Below, piece by piece: positions 8,170 to 16,726 of a DNA stretch of 64,000 nucleotides. Under the pieces are notes generated by a model, which had not been told where the DNA came from, did not search any database, and saw nothing but the letters and a program-made list of their open reading frames with translations. Position numbers and translations under genes: made by a program. Position 1 is the first letter of the stretch. Every line of letters starts with the position of its first letter. The DNA comes from an uncultured Collinsella sp. (GTDB lineage Bacteria > Actinomycetota > Coriobacteriia > Coriobacteriales > Coriobacteriaceae): NCBI GenBank assembly GCA_900542155.1, contig UQMD01000003.1, forward strand, positions 62,001-126,000, in the 5' to 3' direction.

Positions 8170-9366
8170 CTAAGCCTCGCCGCACAACCACCTCGCCAGG
8201 TCCACGATCTGCACCCCATCGCGATCCGTGGCCTCGTGATGCGTGCGAGCAAGAATCATCTTGGGATACGCATCGCCAATGCTCAGCAGTGGCGAAATCT
8301 CGCGTTCAAACGTCTTATCCGAGCTAATGTCGTCGCTCACCTGGATATAGAGCTTCTCGCTCCGTTTGATTGCTACAAAGTCTATTTCCTTTTTATAGAG
8401 CACGCCGACGTATACCTCGTATCCGCGCCGCAGCAGCTCGATGGCCACCATGTTCTCGTATACGCGCCCCCAATCCATATCACGTGTACCAAGCAGTGCG
8501 TATTTGAACGCGTGGTCTGCCAGGTAATACTTCTCGCCGCTCTTAAGGTATTTTTTGCCGCGAATGTCGTACCGACGAACTTTATAGAAGGCAAACGCAT
8601 CGCACAGGTACCCCATGTACGTGCCGACCGTCTTGTTCGTAATCTTTAGCCCATCCGCATTCAAAACATCTGTAATGCTGCGTGCCGACGTTATGTTGGA
8701 GACGTTGTCCATCATGTAATCGGCAATGCGCAGCAGTGCCGATTCGTTTCTCACGTTATGCCGCTGCACGATATCCCTCACGATGAGCGTTTTGAAGACA
8801 TTGGAAAGATATTGGTAGCGCTGCTCCTGCAGTGGATAAGGGTAAGAGCCGGACATACCACCGGTTCTCGCGTACTCATCGAAGTCGCGATCGACCTCGC
8901 CCTCGTCACTATAGAAGCGATACTCCTCAAACGAGAATGGGAAAACCTCGATCTCGAACGTGCGCCCCGTAAAGAGCGTCGACAGATCGCTCGACAGCAA
9001 AAAGGCGTTCGATCCGGTGATGAAGATGTCGTACTGCTCGGATGCATGGAGGCTGTTGATCGCGCGTTCAAAGCCGTCGCACATCTGAACCTCGTCGATA
9101 AGCAGGAAGTTTTGCTTGCCGGACACTCGATGCTCTTTCACATAGGCGAGCAGGGCATGATATTCGAGCAGGCCCTCGAACTCGTCGAGGTTGTAATTGA
9201 TATGGATGACATTCGAATTGGACAGATGTGCCTCCACGTAATCGCGGAGGGCCTCGAGCAATTTTGACTTACCGCTACGGCGAATGCCCGTTATGACCTT
9301 GATGTCCGGTACGCCAATAAGGCTCGTCAACGTGTCCATATATGACGTTCTATTGATGAGTTTCAT
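8170..9366 (-). CDS. Orphan AAA ATPase with DUF4143-type C-terminus
   Basis: 398 residues from the ATG at 9366 (GAGGGGGCCCA upstream). Walker A is GIRRSGKS (27-34) and Walker B FLLIDEVQ (about 97-104). ITGSNAF after it fits sensor 1. The C-terminal domain carries KKEIDFVAI...LYIQVSDD, a PD-(D/E)XK-like nuclease pattern. The role of this family is unknown. The gene is flanked by one palindrome downstream and two upstream of the same family, not found elsewhere in the window. It is a paralogue by family, not by close sequence, of the ATPase at 2763-4067. Confidence 0.87.
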   Translation of the reverse strand: MKLINRTSYMDTLTSLIGVPDIKVITGIRRSGKSKLLEALRDYVEAHLSNSNVIHINYNLDEFEGLLEYHALLAYVKEHRVSGKQNFLLIDEVQMCDGFERAINSLHASEQYDIFITGSNAFLLSSDLSTLFTGRTFEIEVFPFSFEEYRFYSDEGEVDRDFDEYARTGGMSGSYPYPLQEQRYQYLSNVFKTLIVRDIVQRHNVRNESALLRIADYMMDNVSNITSARSITDVLNADGLKITNKTVGTYMGYLCDAFAFYKVRRYDIRGKKYLKSGEKYYLADHAFKYALLGTRDMDWGRVYENMVAIELLRRGYEVYVGVLYKKEIDFVAIKRSEKLYIQVSDDISSDKTFEREISPLLSIGDAYPKMILARTHHEATDRDGVQIVDLARWLCGEA

Positions 9367-9391
9367 TGGGCCCCCTCGCGGTCTTTTATCG

Positions 9392-9432
9392 CTATTCCTC
9401 AAAACTGAAAAATTTTCAGTTTTGAGGAATAG
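9392..9432. repeat. Palindrome 2 of the CTATTCCTCAAAA family
   Basis: A perfect 41-bp palindrome: 20-bp arms (9392-9411, 9413-9432) around a single base. It begins 26 bp upstream of the ATPase start codon, so it probably overlaps that gene's promoter. It differs from palindrome 1 in the inner bases (CTGAAAA instead of TCGAAA). Confidence 0.9.
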
Positions 9433-9477
9433 GCTCTGTAACGAATATACCTCGCGAAAGGCCGAGCTGGCTTAATT

Positions 9478-9518
9478 CTATTCCTCAAAATCGAAAGATT
9501 TTCAGTTTTGAGGAATAG
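9478..9518. repeat. Palindrome 3, chimera of palindromes 1 and 2
   Basis: 41 bp. The left arm carries the inner bases of palindrome 1 (TCGAAA) and the right arm those of palindrome 2 (TTTTCAG), so the inner pairing is imperfect while the outer 13 bp pair fully. It lies 45 bp from palindrome 2. Confidence 0.88.
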
Positions 9519-9544
9519 GGTGCTGACAACCCATTCCCCAGACA

Positions 9545-9580
9545 AGCGAAACCCTCCCCGGCACAGCCGAGAAGGGTCTT
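9545..9580 (-). terminator. Probable terminator after the birA-like gene
   Basis: The minus strand has ACCCTTCTCGGC/GCCGGGGAGGGT folding with a short T-rich tail, about 35 bp after the stop at 9617. The tail is weak. Confidence 0.5.
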
Positions 9581-9616
9581 GTTGTCATCGTTATCTTTGA
9601 GTGCGGGCGCCGCGCG

Positions 9617-10318
9617 CTACAGCCCGCGAATGCGCACGGCCTCGGGCGGAAACTCTTGCTCGCCGGCGTCAGTCTTAATGGTCGCGCGACCCCAGATGTC
9701 CAGGCCCGCAAACACGCCGACCGCGAGCGGCAGGCCGTTGGGCGACACCGCCGCGACCTGACGACCCAGCAGCGGCACCATATCGAAATACTCGCCCAGC
9801 ACCGGGGCCAGCGGGCCGGCAGCGCCCTGTGGTGTGTTGGCGGCAACCGCCCAGGCGTCAACGCGAGCGAGCGCCGCCGCGGCCAATGCCTCGACCAGTA
9901 CCTCGTCGCCCATATCCACGCCGAGCTCGCCCAGTGCCGAACGCTCAATATCCACCGTCACCGCGGCAAACATGCCCGCGGCACCGGCACCGCCGTTGAC
10001 GGCGACGCGCGCGAGCGACGTCTCAAACGCAGGCGCGCCGCACACGATGTCACTCGGCCACTGGATGCCCACCTTGCCGGCAAGCCCCAGGCCCGGCGTT
10101 GCGGCCGTGCCCGCGAGCGCGTCCATCATGCCCATTGCGGCCACAAACGGCAGACCGTGGAAGGCGTGCATGTTCACATCGGGGCGCACGACCAGCGAAA
10201 ACGTCAACGACGCCTCGCCCGCGCTCCACGCGCACCGGCCCGCGGACGCACCCTCGCGGCCCGCGTCACGCGCCGCGTCGAGCTCGGTACCGGCGGCAAC
10301 AGCATTCATCTCAATCAT
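9617..10318 (-). CDS. Biotin-protein-ligase-like protein, catalytic motifs degenerate
   Basis: 233 residues. The fold signature of BirA/LplA is visible: SLTFSLVVRP, GLAGKVGIQWPSDI (normally KWPND), an AAVTVDIERSAL stretch (normally GIGINV) and a C-terminal SH3-like part (GRQVAAVS...GLDIWGRATIKT). The biotin-binding GRGRxGR motif is reduced to GRCAWSAG. The catalytic lysine of KWPND is Q and the KLAGIL motif is missing. It is likely not a working ligase; it may bind something else or be decaying while keeping its frame. The start codon directly abuts the stop of folP-folK, so the two are probably co-translated. Confidence 0.65.
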   Translation of the reverse strand: MIEMNAVAAGTELDAARDAGREGASAGRCAWSAGEASLTFSLVVRPDVNMHAFHGLPFVAAMGMMDALAGTAATPGLGLAGKVGIQWPSDIVCGAPAFETSLARVAVNGGAGAAGMFAAVTVDIERSALGELGVDMGDEVLVEALAAAALARVDAWAVAANTPQGAAGPLAPVLGEYFDMVPLLGRQVAAVSPNGLPLAVGVFAGLDIWGRATIKTDAGEQEFPPEAVRIRGL

Positions 10319-12052
10319 CTACATACGCCCCAATTCGCCCACGATATGGCCCACGCGGTCCTCGGGCTCCTTGACCTCGACGCCGTTGTAGCGGAAGAAC
10401 CGCGCCGGGTCGTGCATCAGGTCCTCGAGCGGCACCAGCACAAAGTCGCGCTCGCCGATCAGCGGATGCGGCAGGCGCAGCTTCTTGCCGCCGTGGGTCT
10501 CGCCGTCCATCCACAGCAGGTCCAGGTCGATGGTGCGCGGGCCGTTTGCCTTGGCTTTCTTGGAACGGTCGCGGCCCAGCTCGGCCTCGATCTTCATGAG
10601 CTCGTCAAGCAGCACCAGCGGAGCCAGCTCGGTCTTGATCTCGATGACGGCGTTGGCAAACGCGTCCTGGCGCGTCTCGTAAGCCGGCTCGCTCTCGTAG
10701 ATGCGCGAGCAGTTGGACACGCAGGTGAGCGGGATCTCGGCAATCATGTCGCGCGCAGCGCGGATGTTGTCGCAGCGATGCCCCAGGTTGGAACCCACGG
10801 CCACAAACGCGCGGCGCGGCTGCGGCTTGGCAACGGCCCAGTAACCGTTCAGGAACTGCGCAAAGCCCGCAACGTCGTGCACGCGCACGATGTTGGCGCC
10901 GGCCTGGATGGCGCCCAGGCACACACCAAACGTGGCGGCATCGCGCGCGGCGGCCTCGGTCACGCCCGAGACGGCGCCCACAAAGCGCTTGCGCGACACG
11001 GCGCACATGAGCGGATAGCCCAGCGACGCCATCTTAGCGGTCTCGCGCTGGATGACGATATCCTCGTTGGCCGTCTTGCCAAAGCCCGGACCGGGATCGA
11101 TGCAGATGCGGTCGCGCGACACGCCGGCATGGATGAGCGTGCGGGCCTGGTCGGACAGGAAGCCCATGACGCGGCGCATGATGGGCGCCGAATCGGGCAA
11201 GGTAAAGCGGCGGAGCTGCGAGGTGGGCACATAGGCTTCCTCACGGCGGGCACTGCGGCGCATCATGGCGGCCAGGTGGTCGCTGGGCTCTGGTGCGACT
11301 TCGGTAGCTGCGGGCACGGCCTCGGGCGCAACGGCAGCAGGGGCAGCCTGCTCGGTAGCCGGCGTCTCTGACTCGGCAACAGGCTCGGGCGTGGGCTCTG
11401 ATTCGCCAAACGGCAGCGAGGGCTGTACCACACCGCCCGGAAGCTTGGTCTCAACCTTGGACTCGCCCAACAACTTGCCGCGACGGCGACGAGCGGGCTT
11501 CTCAGCCTCGCGCGCGGCCTCGGCGGCCGCCTCGCGCGCCTTCTCGGCAACAAACGCCGCGGCCGAAGTATCGAGCTGCACCGTCGCGTGCGTGCGGGCG
11601 GGCGCGGCGACCTCGCCGGCGTGCATTACGATGACGCCGCAGGTGCTCGTCTTAACGAACTCGACCATCTTGGGGTCGGTGAAGCCCGTCACATCGTTGA
11701 CAATCGAAGCACCGCAGCGCACCGCCGCCTTGGCAACCGCCACATGACGCGTATCGATCGAGACGATAGCGCCCTCTTTGGCGAGCGCGCGCACGACGGG
11801 CAGCACGCGACGTGCCTCCTCGTCGGGGTTGACCGGGGTAAAGCCGGGGCGCGTGGACTCGCCGCCCACGTCGATGATGTCGGCGCCGGCATCGAGCATC
11901 GCCAGGCCGTACTCGATGGCGGCATCCGGGTCGAAGTGCTCCCCGCCGTCGCTAAACGAATCGGGCGTCACATTGAGGACGCCCATGATGCGCGGACGAT
12001 CAAAGCTGAGCTCGTACTTTCCGCACCGCCATGTCTTGCTGTCGTTCGCCAT
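10319..12052 (-). CDS. folP: Dihydropteroate synthase-HPPK fusion (FolP-FolK)
   Basis: 577 residues. Residues 15-420 are dihydropteroate synthase: MGVLNVTPDSFSDGG, DVGGESTRPGF, SIDT, NDVTGF, DPGPGFGKT and SRKRF. Residues 422-577 are 6-hydroxymethyl-dihydropterin pyrophosphokinase: VGSNLGHR, SRIYESEP, RTIDLDLL and LPHPLIGERDFVL. Together they make the last two pterin steps before dihydrofolate. A stretch of about 130 residues (roughly 148-278), rich in A, E, P and R, is inserted in the synthase just after VMH and looks disordered. The start at 12052 is chosen over the longer frame (to 12115) because AGGAGG lies 6 bp before it. Confidence 0.92.
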   Translation of the reverse strand: MANDSKTWRCGKYELSFDRPRIMGVLNVTPDSFSDGGEHFDPDAAIEYGLAMLDAGADIIDVGGESTRPGFTPVNPDEEARRVLPVVRALAKEGAIVSIDTRHVAVAKAAVRCGASIVNDVTGFTDPKMVEFVKTSTCGVIVMHAGEVAAPARTHATVQLDTSAAAFVAEKAREAAAEAAREAEKPARRRRGKLLGESKVETKLPGGVVQPSLPFGESEPTPEPVAESETPATEQAAPAAVAPEAVPAATEVAPEPSDHLAAMMRRSARREEAYVPTSQLRRFTLPDSAPIMRRVMGFLSDQARTLIHAGVSRDRICIDPGPGFGKTANEDIVIQRETAKMASLGYPLMCAVSRKRFVGAVSGVTEAAARDAATFGVCLGAIQAGANIVRVHDVAGFAQFLNGYWAVAKPQPRRAFVAVGSNLGHRCDNIRAARDMIAEIPLTCVSNCSRIYESEPAYETRQDAFANAVIEIKTELAPLVLLDELMKIEAELGRDRSKKAKANGPRTIDLDLLWMDGETHGGKKLRLPHPLIGERDFVLVPLEDLMHDPARFFRYNGVEVKEPEDRVGHIVGELGRM

Positions 12053-12146
12053 GAACATCCTCCTAAAATGCCCACGCCGCCGCGCTCGGGCGCTGACGGC
12101 GGGGTCGCTTTGCAATCAGTCTTTCTATTGTATCCGCGCGCGCGGG

Positions 12147-12899
12147 CTAGAACGCAAACGCGGCCGCGATGTCGCAAGAAATCAGCAGGTCGGCATTTGC
12201 ATCCTGATCGGTGGGCGCCAAATTGCAAATGGCCAGCGTATCGCCAGTAAAGTAACGCGTGAGGCCCGCCGCCGGATACACTACGAGCGAGGTTCCGCCC
12301 ACGACGAGGGCGTCGGCTGCGGCGATGGCAGCAACGGCGCCGGTAAGCACACGCTCATCGAGCGGCTCTTCGTAGAGGACCACATCGGGCTTGATGCGAC
12401 CGCCGCACGTAGGGCACACGGGCATGCCCGCGGCATCCTCGTGCTCGCGCGCGCAAATCCATTCGGCGCTGTAGACCGCGCCGCACGTCTGGCAGATATT
12501 GCGGTGGACCGAGCCGTGCAGCTCAAACACGCGCCGTGAACCAGCCGCCTGATGCAAGCCATCGATGTTTTGCGTCACCACGGCGTCGAGCTTGCCGGCG
12601 CGCTCCAGCTCGGCCAGCTTGGTGTGACAGCGGTTGGGCTTAGCGTTAAGCGCGATCATCTTGGTGCGGTAAAAGTCGAAGAACTCCGCCGGATGCGCCT
12701 CGTAGAAGCTGTGCGAGAGCATAGTCTCGGGCGGATAGGAAAACCGCTGGTGATACAGACCGTCCACGCTGCGGAAATCGGGAATGCCGCTTGCCGTGGA
12801 AACACCCGCGCCGCCAAAGAAGACCACGTGACTATGGGTTTCGAACAGCTCCGCCAGCGCGGCAGAGGCCTGTTTGGGATCCGATATTGCCTGCGTCAT
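12147..12899 (-). CDS. cobB: Sir2-family NAD-dependent protein deacylase
   Basis: 250 residues, normal length. GAGVSTASGIPDFR binds NAD, TQNIDGLHQAAG and the catalytic His in ELHGSVH follow, and two CxxC pairs (CQTCG and CPTCG) bind zinc. It removes acyl groups from lysines of target proteins in the cytosol. GGAGGACATAT precedes the ATG. It is transcribed with the same polarity as folP-folK but separated by about 95 bp. Confidence 0.93.
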   Translation of the reverse strand: MTQAISDPKQASAALAELFETHSHVVFFGGAGVSTASGIPDFRSVDGLYHQRFSYPPETMLSHSFYEAHPAEFFDFYRTKMIALNAKPNRCHTKLAELERAGKLDAVVTQNIDGLHQAAGSRRVFELHGSVHRNICQTCGAVYSAEWICAREHEDAAGMPVCPTCGGRIKPDVVLYEEPLDERVLTGAVAAIAAADALVVGGTSLVVYPAAGLTRYFTGDTLAICNLAPTDQDANADLLISCDIAAAFAF

Positions 12900-13012
12900 A
12901 TATGTCCTCCGTCCGTGTCTCCGGGACGGCGGCGTTCACACTATCACTCGCGGACTCCGCCCCGCTCTAGTTGCGTTAATCTTAAGCCTGCCAACCCCGT
13001 CGAAAGGACACC

Positions 13013-13831
13013 ATGCCTCAGACTTACACTTTCGCCTCGTGGAACGTTAACGGCCTGCGCGCCGTGCTCAAAAAGGACCCGAGCTTTACCCAGATCGCAC
13101 AGGAACTCGATGTCGATATCCTAGCGCTGCAGGAAACCAAGCTGCAGGAGGGCCAGGTCGATATCGACCTGGCCGGCTATCACCAAACCTGGAGCTACGC
13201 CGAGCGCAAGGGCTACTCGGGCACCGCGGTCTTTAGCCGCCAGGAACCGCTGCGCGTACTGCGCGCCGATGCACTGCTGCCCTACGCCGGCGAGGGTGGG
13301 GCCGCCGAGCTCGTCGCCCAAGCCGCAACCGAGGGCCGCGTCTGCGCGCTCGAGTTCGACAAGTTTTGGTTCGTGGACGTCTATACGCCCAACGCCCAAA
13401 ACGAGCTCGCGCGCATCGACGTGCGCATGGCCTGGGACGATGCCTATCGCGGCTTTTTGAGCGCGCTTGAGCGCGAAACCGGCAAGCCCGTCGTAACCTG
13501 CGGCGACTTTAACGTGGCACACGAGGAGATCGACCTTAAGAACCCCAAGTCCAACCGCGGCAACGCAGGCTTTTCGGACGAGGAGCGCGGCAAGTTTACC
13601 GAGCTGCTCGACGCTGGTTTTACCGACACCTGGCGCGCGGCAAACCCCGACGTCGAGGGCGTCTACAGCTGGTGGAGTTACCGTTTTAATGCTCGCAAAA
13701 ACAACGCCGGCTGGCGCATTGATTACTTCCTGGTGAGCGACGCAATCGCCGGCAACGTACGCGACACCGGCATCCGCGGCGACATCTTTGGCAGCGACCA
13801 CTGCCCCGTCACGCTCGCCCTGGAGCTCTAG
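13013..13831 (+). CDS. xthA: Exodeoxyribonuclease III / AP endonuclease
   Basis: 272 residues, ExoIII/ExoA length. The family motifs are in order: SWNVNGLRA, LQETKLQ, CGDFNVAHEEIDL, YSWWSYR...NNAGWRIDYFLVS and GSDHCPV. It acts in base-excision repair at abasic sites. GAAAGGACACC precedes the ATG. Single gene; a strong terminator follows at 13971. Confidence 0.95.
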   Translation: MPQTYTFASWNVNGLRAVLKKDPSFTQIAQELDVDILALQETKLQEGQVDIDLAGYHQTWSYAERKGYSGTAVFSRQEPLRVLRADALLPYAGEGGAAELVAQAATEGRVCALEFDKFWFVDVYTPNAQNELARIDVRMAWDDAYRGFLSALERETGKPVVTCGDFNVAHEEIDLKNPKSNRGNAGFSDEERGKFTELLDAGFTDTWRAANPDVEGVYSWWSYRFNARKNNAGWRIDYFLVSDAIAGNVRDTGIRGDIFGSDHCPVTLALEL

Positions 13832-13902
13832 CCCAACTGATCTCCCAAAGGCGGAGAAAGGCGGGTCGTTTTCGTCTTGCGAGCGTGTTCGCGCAACCCG
13901 CC

Positions 13903-14064
13903 CGCCACGAAACCTGCCCATCTACTACGTTTAGGCCGCCATCCTCAACCACAGCGAACAACGCAAAAAGAAAACCGCAGGTAGAAAGCCTGCGGTTTTT
14001 CATAAAACGCGGTTGTGCTTGGGGGTGTCGGGCTAAACGTAGTAGATGGGCCAGTTTCGTGGCG
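13903..14064. repeat. 162-bp foldback element with 32-bp terminal inverted repeats
   Basis: The arms 13903-13934 and 14033-14064 are complementary with two mismatches. The body contains the xthA terminator. There is no coding capacity. It resembles a MITE or a large intergenic palindrome. A second, unrelated element of like size follows at 14158. Confidence 0.8.
13971..14000 (+). terminator. xthA terminator
   Basis: AAAACCGCAGG/CCTGCGGTTTT stem with a 7-base loop and a run of five T. It is nearly symmetrical, so it may work both ways. Confidence 0.85.
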
Positions 14065-14157
14065 AGCGCCGTCAACTGATTCCCTGGGGACGTCTGGGGA
14101 CGGAAGAAAACGGATCAATTGACCCTCTGAGGGCCATGATGCCCGTCATATCAACCG

Positions 14158-14335
14158 GCCATTTCAAAACTACGCCGGTTTACGGGGCTAAATCGCAAAC
14201 CCCCAACCATACGCAATTCCGAAATAATAAAACCGCAGGTAAACGGTTTGCTCTATTTCGAAAAAAGCCAGTATGGTCTGCCTGTGCCAATCTAGCCCCG
14301 TAAACCGGCATAGTTTTGAAATGGCACTTCGGCAG
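14158..14335. repeat. 178-bp foldback element with 33-bp terminal inverted repeats
   Basis: The left arm begins GCCATTTCAAAACTACGCCG at 14158. Its inverted copy ends at 14335, with one mismatch over 33 bp. The interior is AT-richer than its surroundings and non-coding. It lies between convergent xthA and the ECF S gene. Confidence 0.85.
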
Positions 14336-14364
14336 TATTGATTCCCGCCCCGGCGCAACCAGCC

Positions 14365-15078
14365 CTACAGCCCGTACTTCACGACGACGCGGTTGATGCG
14401 GCGACACCAGGGCTTGTACAGAGCGGCCAAGAACACGCAGGTCGCGAGGCCATGCGTGATGTCGAACGGCACCGCCGTAGCAAGACGCGCTATGGCGCCC
14501 GCCCACGTGAGCGGTTGAACAAAACCGATGATGTCATACGCGTTGATCACAACGCCGTAGAGCAAGCCCGAGGCAAAGCCGTACGCCATCAGCGCCGGCA
14601 TGCGCACGGTTCCATCCGCACGGTCGAACGCGCCCGCATGCGCCAGCGCGCCGCCAACATAGCCAACCAGACCCCAAGCATACATCTGCCACGGCGTCCA
14701 CATGCCCTGTCCAAAAAAGAAATTGCTGGTCAGCGCCGCCAGCGCGCCAACCATAAAACCATTGCGGCGACCAAGCGTCGCCCCCGCGATAATGGCGATG
14801 GCGCTCACCGGTTTAAAGTCGGGAATGGGGCCAAACAAGATGCGCCCCGCCGCGGCCAACGCCGCCAACACCAGCGTGGGCATAATCTGGCGCAGGCCCG
14901 GGCGCGACACCTCGTAACCCGCAAAGAACAGCGCAAGCACCAGCGCCACCACGACAAGCATGGCCAACGCTGCCTGCTCAACGCCCGCCAGCAACGCCGC
15001 AGCCATCACGGCTGGCACCGCCAGCAGCAGCGGGATCTCCAGTTTTGCAAGCAAGCGCGAGAAACGACAGTCCGTCAT
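14365..15078 (-). CDS. ECF transporter S component (substrate unknown)
   Basis: 237 residues from the ATG at 15078, 4 bp after the ATPase stop; a longer in-frame extension to 15153 would overlap the ATPase and is less likely. It has several hydrophobic segments. Conserved S-component-like stretches are GPIPDFKPVSAIAIIAG, ATLGRRNGFMVGALAALTSN and FFFGQGMWTPWQM. It should be the membrane substrate-binding subunit that works with the T and ATPase subunits encoded upstream. The vitamin or other substrate cannot be told from sequence alone. It is last in the operon. Confidence 0.82.
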   Translation of the reverse strand: MTDCRFSRLLAKLEIPLLLAVPAVMAAALLAGVEQAALAMLVVVALVLALFFAGYEVSRPGLRQIMPTLVLAALAAAGRILFGPIPDFKPVSAIAIIAGATLGRRNGFMVGALAALTSNFFFGQGMWTPWQMYAWGLVGYVGGALAHAGAFDRADGTVRMPALMAYGFASGLLYGVVINAYDIIGFVQPLTWAGAIARLATAVPFDITHGLATCVFLAALYKPWCRRINRVVVKYGL

Positions 15079-15082
15079 CCCA

Positions 15083-16726
15083 TCACGCCCTATAGAACAC
15101 GTTGTCGGCAAAGAAGTCGGCCGGGGGCTCCATGCAGGCAATCTCGCCGTCAAACATCATGGCGACGTCGTCGGACACCTGCTCGGCAAAGTCTAAGTCG
15201 TGCGTGGCAATGACGACGGTGCCACCGGCCTTCGCATGGTCACGCAGGGCGCGGGCGATGATGCGGCGGCTCTCCAGGTCCAAGCCCTTCGTGGGCTCGT
15301 CAAGCAGCAGCAGCTCGGGGCCAATCAGCAGCAGCTTTGCCAGCGCGAGCAGCTGGCGCTGTCCGCCCGAGAGGTCGTAGGGGTGGCGCGTCTCCAGGCC
15401 GTCCAATCCCAGTTGCGCCGCACGCTCCCGCGCCAAGTTCTCGTCATATCCGCAGGTCGAGGCCCATTCCATCAGCTCATCGCGAACCGTCTCGGCGACC
15501 AGCAGGGCCTTGGGATTCTGAGGCTGCAGCGCCGCCGAAGCCGCTCCGCGCACCATGCGGCCGCGCTGCAGCTTGGCGGTCTTGGCCAGCACCGAGAGCA
15601 TCGTCGACTTGCCGCATCCGTTGCCGCCCACGATCGCATGCACCGCGCCGGCCGAAAACGTCACATCGAGCCCGCGCAGCACCCAACCGCCCGCGCGATC
15701 GTAGCGAAACCAGCCTTCCGACAGGGTGGTAGCCGACCCGCCGTGCATTTTTTGGAGTATTCTGCTTCCATTCGTGCGCGGGAAGGCTTCCGAGCCGTTC
15801 TCGAGCAACATTTGCGCCACAAATTCGGACGATTTGTCCAATTCCGAACTTCTTTTCGCGCTCGATACGTCCCCGAGCGGCTCCAGAGAGCCCAAATTGT
15901 CCTCACGCCTGCTGAATACTCCGTTTTTTGCACATCGGATGGCACCCCACCCCAACATGTCATCGGAAAACAGCGATTCTCGGCGTCCCAAAGAAGCCGT
16001 ATCCGCCACCTCGCGCACGCGACCGCCCTCAATCCGGTACGCACACGTCGCATACTCGAACATCGGCCGCGGTTGATGCGTAGCCACAACAACCGTGCAG
16101 CCCAGCTCACGGTTCACGCGAAACAGCGCGTGCAGAAAATTCTTCTCGGCAACGGGATCGAGCTGAGACGTGGGCTCGTCGAGTAGCAGCACACGCGGGC
16201 GCAGCGCCAGGACGGCGGCAAGCGACAGCAGCTGCTTGCGGCCACCCGAAAGCGTATCGGTATCGCGGTGGAGCCAATCCTCCAGACCAAAGAAATAGCT
16301 GGTCTCGGCAACACGGCGGCGTATCTCGTCGCACGACATGCCTAAGTTTTCCAGGCCAAACGCCATCTCGTGCCACACGGTCTCGCACACAATCTGGTTC
16401 TCGGGATCCTGGAACACGTAGCCCACGCGCTCCGCAGACGCGCGCACGTCCATGTCGGCAACGCTCTCGCCCAGCACGCGCGCATCGCCAGTGCGCTCGC
16501 CCGCCGGAGCGATCTCGGGCTTGAGCAACGACAGCAGCGTCGACTTACCCGATCCGGTACCGCCAACAAGCAGCGCAAATGCACCTTGGGGGACAGACCA
16601 GTCGAGCCCCTCGAGCACCGCAGCATCAGCCCCGGGGTAGGTAAAGCCCAGGCTCCGCACCTCAATCGCCGGCATATCCGGGTCGCACGCCGCGCCCGAC
16701 ACCGGGCCACTATCCAACCGAGCCAT
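15083..16726 (-). CDS. ECF transporter ATPase, two ABC domains in one chain
   Basis: 547 residues with two complete ABC domains. Domain 1 has GGTGSGKST, LSGGRKQ and LLLDEPTSQLD. Domain 2 has GGNGCGKST, LSGGQRQ and LLLDEPTKGLD. Thus EcfA1 and EcfA2 are fused; a linker of about 75 residues, rich in S, R and N, joins them. It powers vitamin-type uptake with the neighbouring T and S subunits. The ATG overlaps the stop of the upstream T gene (TGATG), so it is translationally coupled. Confidence 0.92.
   Translation of the reverse strand: MARLDSGPVSGAACDPDMPAIEVRSLGFTYPGADAAVLEGLDWSVPQGAFALLVGGTGSGKSTLLSLLKPEIAPAGERTGDARVLGESVADMDVRASAERVGYVFQDPENQIVCETVWHEMAFGLENLGMSCDEIRRRVAETSYFFGLEDWLHRDTDTLSGGRKQLLSLAAVLALRPRVLLLDEPTSQLDPVAEKNFLHALFRVNRELGCTVVVATHQPRPMFEYATCAYRIEGGRVREVADTASLGRRESLFSDDMLGWGAIRCAKNGVFSRREDNLGSLEPLGDVSSAKRSSELDKSSEFVAQMLLENGSEAFPRTNGSRILQKMHGGSATTLSEGWFRYDRAGGWVLRGLDVTFSAGAVHAIVGGNGCGKSTMLSVLAKTAKLQRGRMVRGAASAALQPQNPKALLVAETVRDELMEWASTCGYDENLARERAAQLGLDGLETRHPYDLSGGQRQLLALAKLLLIGPELLLLDEPTKGLDLESRRIIARALRDHAKAGGTVVIATHDLDFAEQVSDDVAMMFDGEIACMEPPADFFADNVFYRA

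Noticed and set aside
13903..14335. Insertion sequence
   Set aside because: Terminal inverted repeats are present but there is no transposase frame within or near.
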